A stretch of DNA of 64,000 nucleotides from Cutaneotrichosporon cavernicola (taxonomy: Eukaryota > Basidiomycota > Tremellomycetes > Trichosporonales > Trichosporonaceae): contig NC_083393.1 of the NCBI RefSeq assembly GCF_030864355.1, positions 2,542,001-2,606,000 of the forward strand. Direction: 5' to 3'. Below the pieces are notes generated by a model. That model saw only the letters and a list, made by a program, of their open reading frames with translations, had not been told where the DNA came from and made no database searches. Made by a program: the position numbers and the translations under genes. Below are positions 20,671 through 32,913 of the stretch, in pieces; position 1 is the stretch's first letter; every line of letters begins with the position of its first letter.

Positions 20671-23600
20671 TTACGCCCCTGGGGTGTCCTGGCGCACAGA
20701 GGACAGGCGCGCAGCTCGCAGCGCGCGGTTGGAGGCTGGAGGAGGGGTGGGCTCACGTGGAGGGGCAGGGGCAGGCTGTGCCACAGGCTGTGCTCCATGT
20801 ACGACTGGGACAAAGGCCCAACCCGCAGGCGCACCATTGCGCTTTGCCTTCTCGGCTTGCTTCGGCGTGATACGCGGACCCAGAACAGGGAGCTCGTCCT
20901 CTGGGTTGCGGATCTTGCGGGGCCGACCAGGGCCACGTTTCGCTCCGGGCGGTGGTGACGGAAGGGGGTACTTGCGAGGGCGGCCTGGGCCGGGCTTCTT
21001 CTTCTTGAGGAACGGTGCAGACTTGGCGTAGGGTGCAGATCGCTTGTTGGATGCACCGACGCCGATAGGGCCTGCCTCAGACTCATGCTGCTCTGACTCT
21101 ATCACTTCTCTCTTGATAGATGCATCTGGACCGGTCGTGGGCGTCTGGGTTGGGTCGGAAGCGGCCTCTGAAGCCACAGCAGCAACTCCAGCACTGGCAG
21201 TCACCATTACAGCTGGAGCAGTAACAGTTTTGCTAACAGCTTCAGAGCCTGAAGCGAGCGTGGGGTTAGCTTTAGGTCCAGGCGCAGACCCAGAGTCCCA
21301 AAAGGACTTGGGAGAAACGCGTGGCGCTGGAGCAGTGGTAGTAGTAGGCACAACTGGCGGATGCTTGCGTGGGCGACCAGGCTTGCGTCGCGGCACGCTC
21401 GGGTCAGGTAGCGGGTGGATACGCGGGCGTCCGGGTTTGCGCCTGGGCACGTTGGGATCCGGCAGGGGGTGTATGCGAGGACGGCCTGGCTTGCGTTTGA
21501 TGGGCGTTGCATGAGCCGCGTCAATCGCAATCGATGTGCTCGGAGCGCTCGGTCCAGCACTCGAGCCGGCGGTTGGAGGAGGCGGAGGAGGAGGCATGAG
21601 CATGTCCTTCCGAGGCCGTCCGGGGCCGCGCTTGGCGAAGAGAGGTCTAACTAACTCGCCAGGTGTTGCTTTGCGCTTGCCACGGACCTCGGTCTGGCGT
21701 CCCATGTCCCTCGCCAGCTCCTTGGCAGACTTCTCGCCGGACCGACGGCCAAGGAAACCGACGCAGTTAGACGCACCACACTGGCAACGCACACGGACTT
21801 CGTCGTTGGCCAGCTCGCCGACCGAGAACGCCTCAAAGTTGTAATCGTAGAGGAGCTATGCGATCAGCCGCCAATCTCTTTCCAGTACATTGGACTTACT
21901 TCCTCGCCAGCTTTGATGTCACGAGTGGCCCAGAAACCGATCTCATACTCCTCAAACCCATCACCCAGAGTCTCGAGCTTGCGCACTTCGAGATTGGGGC
22001 TGCAGCCGTGGTTGATGAACCGCGCGTCGTTGCCACGCATACCCTGGCCGTCAGCATCGAAACGTCAGTAAACCAGTGAATGTACATATAAAGTAAACTT
22101 ACCGCGTCGACAACCTCGACACCATCGTAATGGAGAGCGTAAAAGTTGCGCGTGCCCTTGTACTCGCCGTCAATGCGATTGCAGAACTCCCTGAAATATC
22201 AGCGGATACGTCTATCACTTCTGCGGTATTCTCACTCCATGTCGATGACCTGTACATCAGCGCCGTTCATGACAACGGACTGAAACTCACCTCTCCACGG
22301 TAGTCCAAGACAAACTCGCCCTCCGCAATGTTCTCGCCTGCCTGCATTCCAAACCCTCGGGAGCCTGTCTGATTGTTAGATTTGCCACTCAGTTGTGTGA
22401 CTCACCCAAACCACACGGTACGCCTTCTGTTGACGTCGAGTCAGGCTCTTGTTGGTGCACCGTTCCCCAGTTGGGCAGTCCTTGCCGCAGAGATAGTTCA
22501 TGTGTCTGTTCATGCAGTTGTCACCGCAGTCCGAGCTGGGATCGCACTTGCAGACGGCGCGCTCTGCCACGCGCTTGGACCGTTCCACAAACTGGTCTGC
22601 CTGTTAGGGGGAACATTCCACAACTCGTGCGCGCATGGAGGTAGGTACTCACTTGTTCTAAGCTTTCCAAACGATGGCGGGCGCTTCTTACCGTCCAGTG
22701 CGCCACTGTTACGTTCCCACATGATGTTGTAAGGCAGCCGAAACTCAACCTCCTTGTCAAAAAACATCCGATAACCGTGGTCGAGTGGAAATGGTGGGAA
22801 CGACGGCTCCATGCCTTCGGGGGTGGGGATCGGTGGTAGAAACTGAATGGATTTGCGAGGTCGACCAGGCTTCCGTATTCCCTTGTGGTGCAGAACGCGC
22901 TCGACAAGCTGCGCCTCCTCAGGTGGGTCTTCGTCTTGGCAGTATAGCCCTGCCCCCATATACTCCTTGCGCTTAGCTGGGTTGGCCTCTCTGACTTCCT
23001 GCGAGCCGACAGTGATGCCCTCAGCACCCGACCCGGGATTGAGACTGAGGGATAACTTGATCGTGGGGACAGGCGTGACCTCGGCGGCAGGGGCTGTGCT
23101 GGAGCTGGACACGGACGGCACAGGAGGGGAGACAGCTGACGGCGGAGCTGGTGTGGAATCGGTCACATGTGGCGTTGTGTGCGATCGCAATGTGCTCTTT
23201 CGAGTCACCGGCTCCTCCTTCTGTCTCGTGCGCGCGTTCACCTTCAACCGTGAGGCGACCGTCCCTCTGAGTTGTGCGCCACCCGTCAATCGTTTGACAA
23301 CGGTTTTCGCAGATAAAACATTGTGCAGTTTCCCAGGCGGCCGACCTCTGCGACCAGGGACCTTTGCAGTTGCAGGCTTCACGGCGGCCAGTTTGCCGGG
23401 GGGGATAGGCTTCCTGATGACAGCGCCGGTTGTCGTCGCTGTCCGCGTGACGGGAGGCTTGTCGGCCACCACCTCATACTTGTCGTCACCCATCTTCTCC
23501 TTCACAAAGGTCTTGGCAGCGTCCACGACTTCCGAGTCGGGCTGCAGCGCAGCGAGGACCCGTTCACTTGTGATTGGGCGTGGTGACGAGGGTACAGCGG

Positions 23601-23715
23601 CTACCTGCAAAAATGGCGGGAGTGGGGTTACTTTCGAGAAGAAGCGCCGCACCTTGCCATCGGGCTTGCGCAACGACGCAGAGGGCGGTTTGGGGTTGGG
23701 GTACCCGCGCGGCAT
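20671..23715 (-). CDS. SET-domain histone-lysine methyltransferase with multiple AT-hooks (Ash1/NSD/Set2 class)
   Basis: A nuclear enzyme expected to methylate histone H3, with K36 the usual target of AWS-SET proteins. Exons are 23715-22653, 22596-22406, 22368-22291, 22249-22236 (14 nt), 22190-22103, 22043-21900 and 21855-20671, totalling 920 residues. The N-terminal part is basic with a GRRGRPPG hook and a KPGRPRK hook. An AWS domain (VCKCDPSSDCGDNC, YLCGKDC, CTNKS) begins near residue 365. The SET core follows: GSRGFGMQAGENI, FVLDYRGEVIDMEEFCNRI, RFINHGCSPN and LLYDYNFEAF. Post-SET is RCQCGASNCVGFLG. The C-terminal 300 residues carry six (R/K/G)PGRPR(K/I) AT-hooks, three in near-perfect tandem (RKPGRPRIHPLPDP). 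Catalytic motifs look intact. A possible 27-nt in-frame intron lies near 23605-23631. It is probably recruited to AT-rich DNA by the hooks. Confidence 0.9.
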
Positions 23716-23813
23716 TTTGGGCAGAGTATGTAGAACGTAGGAGATAGGGTGGAGAGGGAATAGAAAGTTGTTGTGGGAGATGTTGTGGGAGATGTTGTGA
23801 GGTGGATCTGCGG

Positions 23814-23870
23814 CTGATTGTCAGTTGAGTGACGCGACTTTGGTGGAAACAAAGGGGCACATCCACTTAC
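23814..23870 (-). promoter_or_regulatory. Probable 5'-UTR intron of the SET gene
   Basis: The minus strand reads AACA|GTAAGTGG at 23870 and ends with CAACTGACAATCAG at 23814. This is a 57-nt intron in the local style, about 100 nt upstream of the ATG at 23715. Confidence 0.5.
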
Positions 23871-24970
23871 TGTTATGAGGCACCAGTGAATTGGACGCGT
23901 TGATAACGCTTAACAAGTGATGCGGATGAGCGGTTGGAGGGTATCACGGAGTCTGGGGGTATATTGTGGGTGAAAAGGCGTTTGAGAGTCGTGCTGGACG
24001 TGGATGCAGTGAAGAGAAGACGTGGATGTTTGTGGTTGATGATGAAGAAAACGATGGGATAATGGGAAGAAAGAAAGGTACAAGGTGGTGAGTTGATACT
24101 GAGTGGAAATGGTGATTGTTGTATGTAATTCCTTTGAATTCCCTTGCCAAGGTTTGTTTTCAATTCTCATCCAATACATCTAATCCGGTCACAGTTCACA
24201 CCCCAATGCCTCTCTCTCCTTTCCTCGCGCGTCTCTTCAATACTATCCCATCAACCATTTCTCCGTGACCCCAGACAAGTGGCAGCCGGCTACATGTCCC
24301 ATCTGCATTCCGGCCAGCTACTCTCTAGATTTCTAGATATCTAACTCCCGTAATATGCATGCATAACACTGTCATTACCCACAATATCACCACAAATCAT
24401 TGAAAACTATCGTGCTCGTCGGGTCTCGCCGTGGTGTACACGGCCTACCACAACGCAAGGTTTCGGGCCATACATTGCACGATCTGGCTCCCAGGTTGCT
24501 CTTCTCCCACCAATGAACGCTTTTCTGCATTCCACGTCTCATGTGTTGAGGATCTTGGATACCACGCAAATACCAGTAAACTCGACAAAATTGGTCCAAA
24601 CAATGGTTAAACAAGCAGCGACAAGGTGACAATGCATGGCGAGGTTCCCGCGACCTTGCACTGCTTAGACTTTGATGCTACTGAGTGGATGTGAAGAATA
24701 CGAGGTCGAGGTCGGTTCCGAAGAGGGGGAGGTAAAGGAGATGCAGAGGTATTTGTGTGGCGGTGGCAAAAACTCGTAGATCTCTTTACAGGGAATGCCA
24801 CGTGGTAATACGTTCCTGTCCGTCCCTGATGCCTGATGTTGAGCAACCCCAGCCGACTCGATTCGTCGAGATCAATACAACTACAGCATCAATCATCACC
24901 ATCATCACCACCATCATCACCGTCATCACCATCATCGTCTCCATCTACATACCGACCTGCGCTCTCCACC
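23871..24970. other. Divergent intergenic region between the SET gene and RMD5
   Basis: About 1.1 kb shared by two divergent genes. The RMD5 leader holds an ATC/ACC trinucleotide repeat at about 24888-24946. Otherwise nothing recognisable; small pyrimidine-rich frames near 23910-24180 are not accepted. Confidence 0.5.
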
Positions 24971-26178
24971 ATGTCCACCACCGAAGTAACGGCAGCCGTC
25001 GACGCTCTTGAGGCGCTGGCTGCCCACACCAGCACCTCCACCTCAGCACCCCTCGCCCGTGTCCTCAACGAGAACTTTGCCGTCGCACGCGAGCGAATTC
25101 TTGCCGGCTCGCCGCCCAAGCTTGTCATTGCCGAGCTGCAGGCCAACCTCGCACGTGCTAAGAAAGACGTCGAGAAAGGCTTGAAAGCGTGGTACGCTGC
25201 GCTCGGCAACGTCGGCAAGAGTGTCGACAAGGTACGCGCCACCCAACCACTTGACTGACTCCAGTCCTTTCCGCCGAACCTGTCAGCAATCAGCGCAGCG
25301 TACGACGACCCCCCGCTGTTCGTCGACGCCGCCGCGTCCAAAGCTCTCGACAATATTGTGCTGGACAGCTTGGGACAGCGCGGACTATGGGATTCGGTCG
25401 AGGCGTTCGAGGAGGAAACAGACCTCCACTACGACCCCGATAAGCGCGTGCTTAGCGAGGAGCTGTATCGCATTGTGCGCGACATTGAAGCGGGAAACTT
25501 CTCGTCTGCCATCCGGTGGGCTACCGAGAACAAGGACTTCCTTGCAGCCCCACCACACCCATCCTCCCTCCCTTATCACCTCCACCGTGCCGTCTTCCTC
25601 TCCATCACGGACCGGAAGGAGGCGTTGGCGTACGCCAATGCCCACCTGTTCGTGTACATGTCCACGCAACCGGTCCTATCGCTGGTGACGTCTTGTTTAT
25701 ACGGTGTCGCCGACGACTCACCATACGCCAACGACGCGGCACCGCTTGCGTCCATGTTCACCACCGACTACTGCCGCCGGCACGGGTGGGCGCGTGAGGA
25801 CCCGCTCGAGGTTGTTGTGGATCTGGGGAGCCGCGGAGGTGCTCTCAACGCGATTGAGAAGGCTCGCCGTGTCATGGGCGAGCGGCTGGGCAACGTACGC
25901 AAGTGGGAGGAGCTCCCGGTGAGTTATCTCCAACTGATAGGAGCTGACTGCAGATGGAGGTCCCATTGCCTGCAAGCCGCAGGTACCATTCGGTGTTTGT
26001 GTGTCCTGTGTCCAAGGAGCAAGCTACCGACTCGAACCCACCTACCATGTTGTCATGTGGTCATGTCGTCGCACGCGAGTCGTTCACCCGCATGGTCAAG
26101 ACTGGCAAGCGCTCGGCAAAGTGCCCATATTGCCCGCAGGAGACATCCCTGACTTCGGCGCAGCGACTGTACTTTTAG
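24971..26178 (+). CDS. RMD5: GID/CTLH E3 ligase RING subunit (Rmd5/Gid2)
   Basis: A subunit of the GID (CTLH) ubiquitin ligase that in yeast degrades gluconeogenic enzymes. Exons are 24971-25231, 25265-25918 and 25954-26178, giving 379 residues. The start is CCACCATGTCC. The introns are 33 and 35 nt with TGACTGAC and GCTGAC branches. The front half is helical. A LisH/CTLH-like stretch runs through LSEELYRIVRDIEAGNFSSA, AIRWATENKDFL and YHLHRAVFLSI. The C-terminal degenerate RING reads VCPVSKEQ, then MLSCGHVVARESF, then KCPYCPQE. This matches the Rmd5 type, where several ligands are replaced, and the protein ends a few residues later. Divergent from the SET gene and tandem with STE24. Identity is secure. 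Confidence 0.9.
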
Positions 26179-26597
26179 TTGTAGATATTATTCAATGTGC
26201 GTGTGTGTAAATGACATTGCTTGGATTTGAATGTGGTAGGAGACGGTCAAGCACGTTACGGGCGCAGATGGTCTGGCTGGTGATTGATGGCTGTACGATG
26301 TACGAGTGCGTGAGAGTTTGTCACATTCGGAGTCCCCGCGATCCCCACGATCCCCGCAAAACATGTCGTTACATTACAGTCACCTTTTTGTCCTTTAACG
26401 TCACTTGAAATTGCCGATGGTTAGAGAGCGGAATCAATTTAAAACCCGCCACGTCGTCACCCTTTTACCCAGGTCTGTCTGTCGCGTGTCGCGACCTCCA
26501 CCCAGCGTGACCACTTGTACTCTTGGATCATCACCTCTTTTGTTCTTTGTTCTTGACATTCTCGACGCGTCCTACACACCAACTACACTCATTGACC
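26179..26597. other. Intergenic, RMD5 to STE24
   Basis: About 420 nt holding the 3' end of RMD5 and the STE24 promoter. A 17-nt CGATCCCCACGATCCCC-like duplication lies near 26340-26357. No gene. Confidence 0.5.
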
Positions 26598-28246
26598 ATG
26601 TCGAGCCTGTCAAGTGTTGTCCAAGGCTTGGACGGCATCACCTCACGTCTCGCAGACCTCGCCGACAACCCCGACATCCCTTACGAGAGACTCGTCATCA
26701 GCCTCAGCGCCGTCACCACTATCTGGGAGCTCTATGTCTCGTACGTCCCTTCGTCTGTGGCTACTAACTTGTAGGAGCCGTCAGATGAAGTGTTACTCGA
26801 TCCCTCTGCCACCGCCGGAGCTCCAGCATCATCTCAAGAAGGAGACGTACGACAAGGCACAGGCGTACGGCAAGGACAAGCTCACCTTCAATGTCCGCCA
26901 GACCATGTTCAACTTTGTTCTTGGCGTTGTTGTCATCAAGACGCGCCTGCTTCCCCATGCGTGGGACTGGACTGCAAGCTTCATGGACCTTGTTGGGCTT
27001 GACCAGAGCCGCGTCGTAAGTCCTTCCCAAAGCAATGTGCTGATGCAGATCACCCACTCTCTCCTCTGGATCACGGCCACGTCGCTGGTCAGCGTCATTC
27101 CCAACCTCTTCTGGACTTACCACTTCACGTTCGTCATCGAGGAGAAGCACGGCTTTAATAAGACCACCAAGAAGCTCTGGATTACCGACCAGATCAAGAC
27201 GTTTGCCATTGCAATCGTGCTCGGCCTTCCTTTCCTCGCTGGATTCCTCAAGGTCATCGAGATGGCGGGCAAGAACTTTGTCCCTTGGCTAATGCTGTTC
27301 ATGTGAGCTAAACTGATTCATCTCGTTAGCTGACAACAGGATCTCGGTCCAGCTTATCCTCCAGATCATCTACCCTATTTTCAGTGAGCAATGCGGTCGA
27401 CCATGCAGCTGACGCCAGTCCAGCCACTCTTTAACAAGCTCACCCCCCTTCCGGAAGGCGACGTCCGCCAGCGCGTCGAGAAGCTCGCCAACAAGCTTCA
27501 ATTCCCTCTCAAACACCTCTACGTGATCGACGGCAGCAAGCGCTCGTCGCACTCAAATGCGTGAGTCCTCCTCTGAGACATCCGGCCCTAATGCGTAGCT
27601 ACTTCTACGGCCTCCCGTGGTCGAAGCAGATCGTGCTGTACGACACACTGCTGGACCAGAACACGCCCCCCGAGGTTGAAGCGGTCCTCGCTCACGAGCT
27701 CGGCCACTGGAAGTTCTGGCACCCGGCGCGTCTCCTCCTAATCGCGCAGAGCAACCTGCTGTGGACGCTCGGTCTCTTCGCAGTCTTTATCCACAACAAG
27801 TCGCTTTTTGCGTCATTTGGCTTTGACCCGCGCCTTGCCGTCGGGTCGCCTGTTGGTGGGCCCCAACCCATCCTCATCGGGTTCACGTTGTACCAGCTCC
27901 TCTTTGAGCCCCTCGACACTTTCGTTAAGTTCTTCATCAACTCGAAGACGCGCAAGTACGAGTACCAGGCCGGTAGGTACCTTTCTCCTATGTGTGTTAA
28001 TTTTCAGACCAGTTTGCGATGGGCCTCGGACACGCCAAGGACCTCGGCGCCGCACTCATCAAACTGCACATTGAGAACCTCTCGTCGCCGCACAGCGACA
28101 AGCTCTTCTCCAAGTACCACCACTCGCACCCCACCCTGCCCGAGCGTCTGCGCGCGATGAACGAGTACAAGGGTGGTGACTGGCTCTCAAAGAACCAGTC
28201 GTCCAAGGTCGAGGAGATCAAGGCGAAGGAGAAGAAGGAGCTGTAG
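26598..28246 (+). CDS. STE24: CAAX prenyl protease 1 (Ste24, M48 zinc metalloprotease)
   Basis: An ER-membrane protease that removes the -AAX tripeptide from farnesylated proteins such as mating pheromone. Seven exons: 26598-26740, 26775-27015, 27049-27302, 27340-27383, 27419-27560, 27599-27972 and 28008-28246. They give 478 residues, close to the family length. All six introns are 33-38 nt. The catalytic HELGH is at residues 307-311 (VLAHELGHWKFWHP). The third zinc-ligand region is YEYQADQFAMGLG, rebuilt by splicing at 27973-28007. Other landmarks are YGLPWSKQIVLYDTLL and HHSHPTLPERLRAM. Several hydrophobic segments fit the seven-TM chamber fold. The intron at 27016-27048 is in frame and open; splicing it joins SRVITHSLLWI. 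Converges on OST5 with a 137-nt gap. Confidence 0.95.
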
Positions 28247-28383
28247 TGCAGCGTTGGCACTAGGACTGTAGCAGATCTAAAATAGACAGGCGCCTGCGCC
28301 TAGAGTCATATCTGTACATGGCATGCTAGTCTTGCCAGCTGCTGGTATATGGGGCCTCCAAGCTCCTTGGTACATTATAACGA

Positions 28384-28726
28384 TTACACGTTGACGCCAA
28401 CGGTGCAGAATAGAGCGACCGTGCCAGCGCCCGTGAGCGCAGCTGCGAGCATCGCGATAGGCACCTCGGTCGCGTTGAACTTGCGCGACGACTGACTTTT
28501 GGTCAACTTGGGTAACAGCAGACCACATCGCAGTTGAATGGACAGCGCACTCACGTCGTCATGAAGAACACGAGTGCGAACGCGGTAACGAGGCTGACGA
28601 GCGCGATAGTCGGCAGCGCCGGAGTGGGAATGAGCGGCTTGAAAACCGGCAGCTCGTTGTATACCGCCTGCTGTCAGCTAGAATATTGACATCAAAGCTC
28701 ACCTTGACTGATGCGTATGGTTCCAT
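28384..28726 (-). CDS. OST5: Oligosaccharyltransferase subunit Ost5 (TMEM258 family)
   Basis: A small subunit of the ER complex that transfers the N-glycan to nascent proteins. It is too short and too split to be seen as a single frame: exons are 28726-28703 (24 nt), 28667-28555 and 28495-28384, with introns of 35 and 59 nt. The product has 82 residues, against about 80-86 for the family. It begins MEPYASVKAVYNELPVFKPL and has two membrane spans (LPTIALVSLVTAFALVFFM and IAMLAAALTGAGTVALF). It ends CTVGVNV, comparable to the VGIYV terminus of TMEM258. Divergent from PAN2 with 227 nt between the start codons, so the two share a promoter region. Confidence 0.85.
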
Positions 28727-28953
28727 GGTGAATGAGTGTGGTGACAACAACACCTCATGTTGCTCCTGGTGAACATCTTGACGTGTCCAGAACGTGACGC
28801 AAGCCATTAGGCTTAATTTAATCCCGTTAATAGGCATCTCTAATTGTTCAAGAGGTTACCTCCCACTCGGCTCGCCTCCACCCAACGACAAGACGCGATC
28901 CGACACGTCTGATCTGATCTTCTTGTCATCTTCCATCCGGCAATGAGCTAGCC

Positions 28954-31900
28954 ATGGCCTACAACCCCCTTTCACTCTTCCCCCTCCCCATACAGGCCGC
29001 GGACCCAAAGCCCGTTCCCTCCGCCCTCGCGGTCGACGGATATGCCGACATGCTGTGGGTTGGCAGCGCGGGCGGGCTCGTCAGTGCCTTTGCGAGCCCG
29101 CTCACGCTCACGCGCAACGTCCAGTTTCCTGCTCATGGCACGTCCAAGGCTCGCGAATTTGTCCCCATACCAGGGATACATGCGGGTGTGCGCCAGATCC
29201 GTGCCACGGACCGCGAGGTATGGACCCTCGCCGAAGGAGGCATCAGTGGACGGAAGCGCGGCGGTGCCCCGCGATGGAGCGTAACGTGAGTACCAGCACC
29301 TCCTTCCTTTCCTCCCTCTCCAGTCCGCCAGGCCGTACAGCTGATGGGAGCGATGTGACGCGCTCGCTGAGAGCCATGACGCCCGCGCCGACCAACTCGC
29401 ACGAGGTCTTAGCCGGCGGCACGGGACAGATGCTGCTCATCAACAATGCACGCGGTGATATCGTCCGAAGAGTACGTCTCCAGGAGGTGGAAGCTGATAC
29501 AGTTTGAATCACCCAGCACTGTCGTGCACCTCGGCACGCTGGCGCGGTCGATTGTTTGCGCGTCAGGCTCGGGCCAGGTGTCGCTCCTCGACCCCCGGAC
29601 GGGGTTCAGGCCAGCCGCCAACGTCACGCCCGTCCAGGCGCACACGGGTGGGATGAGCGGCGCCGACGCACAGGGCAACCTCATCGCGACTTGGGGTTGG
29701 ACGCACATGCAGGGCCACCCACTACCAGATCCACTCGTGCGACTGTACGACACGCGCACTCTGCGCGCTCTCCCATCCATCAGCTTTAGCGCTGGCCCAG
29801 CATTTGTCCACCTCCACCCCTCCGATCCGTCCAAGCTCGTGATCGCGAGTCAGTCGGGCATGCTTCAGATTGCCGACATGAACGCGGGCACCAACGAGTT
29901 CCAGCAGCTCGACGTCAACACGTACATCACGTCCATGTCGTTGTCCCAGCGCGGTGACTACCTCGTGTTCGGTGATGGTGACGGCCAGTTACACCTGTGG
30001 ACACAGCATGACACGGGCGACGGTGCGGCCTTAGACGTTAATGGCAACCTCGACCTTCCACCTTTCAACGGGTACGAGGGCATCAAGCCCGAGTGGCCCG
30101 ATCCCGTCGAACCCCCAAATCTGATGACGTTGGAGGACCCGTTACCGCTCAACGCTGTTGGAGTGCCACAATACGAGGATCCACTGCTCTCTAACTTCTC
30201 CCCTGCCGACTACGCCACCGTCTACTCCCCCTTCTTTAATCCGCCAGAACCTATTCCCCAGTCGATCCTCGCCACCCTCCAGTACCAGGACTTTGTCGGA
30301 TACGGCCAGCTGCCCAAAGAGTTCAAGGGCCGGCGCAACGTGGTCACCGCGCGCGCTGGTGCCGGCAAGCAGTGTCTACCGCGCGGCGCTATCGGGAATC
30401 GCCGCGAGAGCGAACCGCGCTTTCGCTCCGAGAAGGATCGCGTGCGCCGAAAGCCGTCTGTCCAGGAGATCGACGAAGAGACGCCGGCCGGCCAGGTGCC
30501 CAAGTACTACCGCAAGGTTGCGATCAAATACTCGCGCTTCGGCATTGAGGACTTCGACTTTGGTTTCTATAACCACACGGCCTATTCAGGTCTCGAGACT
30601 GACATCTCCAACTCGTACACGAACGCGCTGTTGCAGGCGCTGCATTACACACTCCCAATCCGCGCCGTCGCCAAAGCACACATTTGCGTCGACTGCCAGA
30701 AGGAGGCGTGCCTGCTTTGCGAAGCGGGCTTCCTCTTCCGCATGCTTGAGGATGCAAAGGGCACAAACTGCCAGGTATCTAATTTCTCTCGCGCGTTCAG
30801 CGCGACGCCGCAGGCCACGGCGCTAGGCCTCATGGATTCCAACGACAAACTCCCTCAGTACAACCTCATCCAGAACTTTAACCGGTGGCTCCTCTCGACG
30901 TTTACGACCGAGAGCGTCGTCAATGGCAAGAGCTTCAACCTGCGTGCGTCCGAGATTGACAACCTCTCCCTTGCCTCCCCACCGTCTGCTATCAACCAGG
31001 TCCTCGGCATCGCTGTCAAAACGACCAACACGTGCCTGGCATGCAATTACGTCTCGACGCGCGAGAGCGACCTCCAAACCGTCGACCTCGCGTACCCGCG
31101 CAAGGCGGCCGAGGCCGGCACCTTCGCCGATGTGCTGTGCTCGGCCATTGTGCGGTCAAGCACCACCAAGGCGTCGTGTCCCAACTGCAAGCAGTTTGCG
31201 CCGCTCGATTCAAAGCGCGACCTCGCGGGCTCACCCGAGCGCAGCCTGCCGCCTGTGCTGAGCGTCAACGCAATGGTGAGCACCCCGGAACAGCTGGAGA
31301 TCTGGCGCGATCGCACTGAGGGTGGCAAACTGAAGCGCTTCCTCCCGCTCTCAGTCGCGTTCCAGGAGGGGCCCAAGGGTCTCGTGGCCGAGAACAACGG
31401 AGACTCAGGCATTATCTACGACGTCAAGTCAGTGGTTGCGCAGGCGCAGAACGCGCCGGAGAACCCGGCCCACCTCCTCTCCTTTGTGCATGTCACGGAC
31501 GACCAGTGGGTCATGTTCAACGACTTCTTGGTGCGCCCTGTCAAGGAGGAAGAGGTCTTTTCCTTTGCCGACTGGAAGGTGCCGGCCATCATCATGCTCG
31601 AGCAACGCGACAGCGGCTCGCTTCTCGACTACTCGCGCCTGCCCAAGGAGCTCGATTACGAGGTCCTCTTCAAGGACCAGAACTTGGCGAACCATCGCAA
31701 TCCTGCAATGATACAGGCCGAGATGCTCACTCCTGATGAGCTGCCCAAGCCGGGGACGCTGATCAGTATCGACGCTGAGTTCGTGGCACTGCAGCAGGAG
31801 GAGCTCGAGTTCCGGTCGGACGGCACGAAGAAGATCCTCCGCCCTTCCCACATGTCGCTGGCACGCGTCTCCGTGTTACGTGGACCCGGGGAGAAGGAAG

Positions 31901-32597
31901 CTGTGCCGTTCATCGACGACTACATCTACACCAAGGAGGCGATTGCCAACTACCTTACCGAGTTCAGCGGGATCAAGCCAGGCGACCTGGACCCGAACAG
32001 CTCGAAACATACCCTCGTGGCCCTAAAGGTCGCGTACAAGAAACTACGGCTACTTGTGGATCTGGGGTGTATCTTTATCGGGCACGGGCTGAGCAAGGAC
32101 TTCAGAACAATCAGTGCGTATCTTGTCTTCTGGTACTGACATTAGACATCTTCGTTCCTCCAGAACAAGTCCTCGACACCGTCAACCTCTACACGATCCC
32201 TGGTCGCAGCCGCAAGCTCAGTCTCCGCTTCCTCACCTGGTTCCTCCTCAAGAAGGAGATCCAGAGCAAGGAGCATGACTCTATCGAAGACGCGCGCTAC
32301 GCCTACCTCCTCTACAAGAAGTATCGGCAGTTTGAGGACGATGGCCGCTTCGAGGACGTGATGGAGGACATTTTCGCCGAGGGCCACAAGACAGGCTTCA
32401 AGCCCAAGAATGAGGCCGACGCCGCGCGCGCAGACACGCCGACCCCGGGCACGCCGACGTCGTCCAGTCCAGCTCCGGGACCAGCCCCACCAAATAATGG
32501 CGCGTTCCCGCCGCTTCAGAATGCGAGGAGAACCAAGTATGGCCGGGGCCAGTGGGCGCCGTCTGCGCCATTCGTACCAGGACAGCGGCGGTGGTAG
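28954..32597 (+). CDS. PAN2: PAN2, catalytic subunit of the Pan2-Pan3 deadenylase
   Basis: A cytoplasmic 3'-5' exonuclease that shortens mRNA poly(A) tails with Pan3. Exons are 28954-29285, 29324-29471, 29503-32113 and 32146-32597, giving 1180 residues. Order of parts: an N-terminal WD40 propeller (about 1-380), a linker, a catalytically dead ubiquitin-hydrolase domain with zinc-like Cys pairs (CVDCQKEACLLC and CLACNY, CPNCKQF), and a C-terminal RNase T-like DEDDh domain. Exonuclease motifs are visible: SIDAEFVAL (motif I), FIGHGLSKDFRTI with an intron right after it (motif II), and KEHDSIEDARYA (motif III). The C-terminal tail is Pro-rich and ends PFVPGQRRW. All three introns are 31-38 nt. 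Identity is secure. Confidence 0.95.
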
Positions 32598-32913
32598 AGA
32601 GTCAGTAGATTATAGATAGAGACATTGCCTAGGCATGTGCATTCATGCCAAGAGGCTGTAAACGTTGCGGTTGGGAGATTGGCCAAGTGCGGTCATTGCC
32701 GAAGCTGTCAGGCACAAGAAGGTAGACAGACCTAATGGACCTGAATCTCTCTTCATGTCTTGGTCTCATTCTCTTTCGTCAATTACACCACGTTGCCTGT
32801 TGGATATACACTACACCTTATTCACCCCCCTGTCTCGACTATCACCTCTCACGATCATCACTAATCTCCATCTCTCTTCATCCCCACTTCGCCCTTCGCA
32901 TTGTCCAGCCACA
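32598..32913. other. Intergenic, PAN2 to the F-box gene
   Basis: About 316 nt with a pyrimidine-rich leader just before the next ATG. No other feature seen. Confidence 0.5.
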
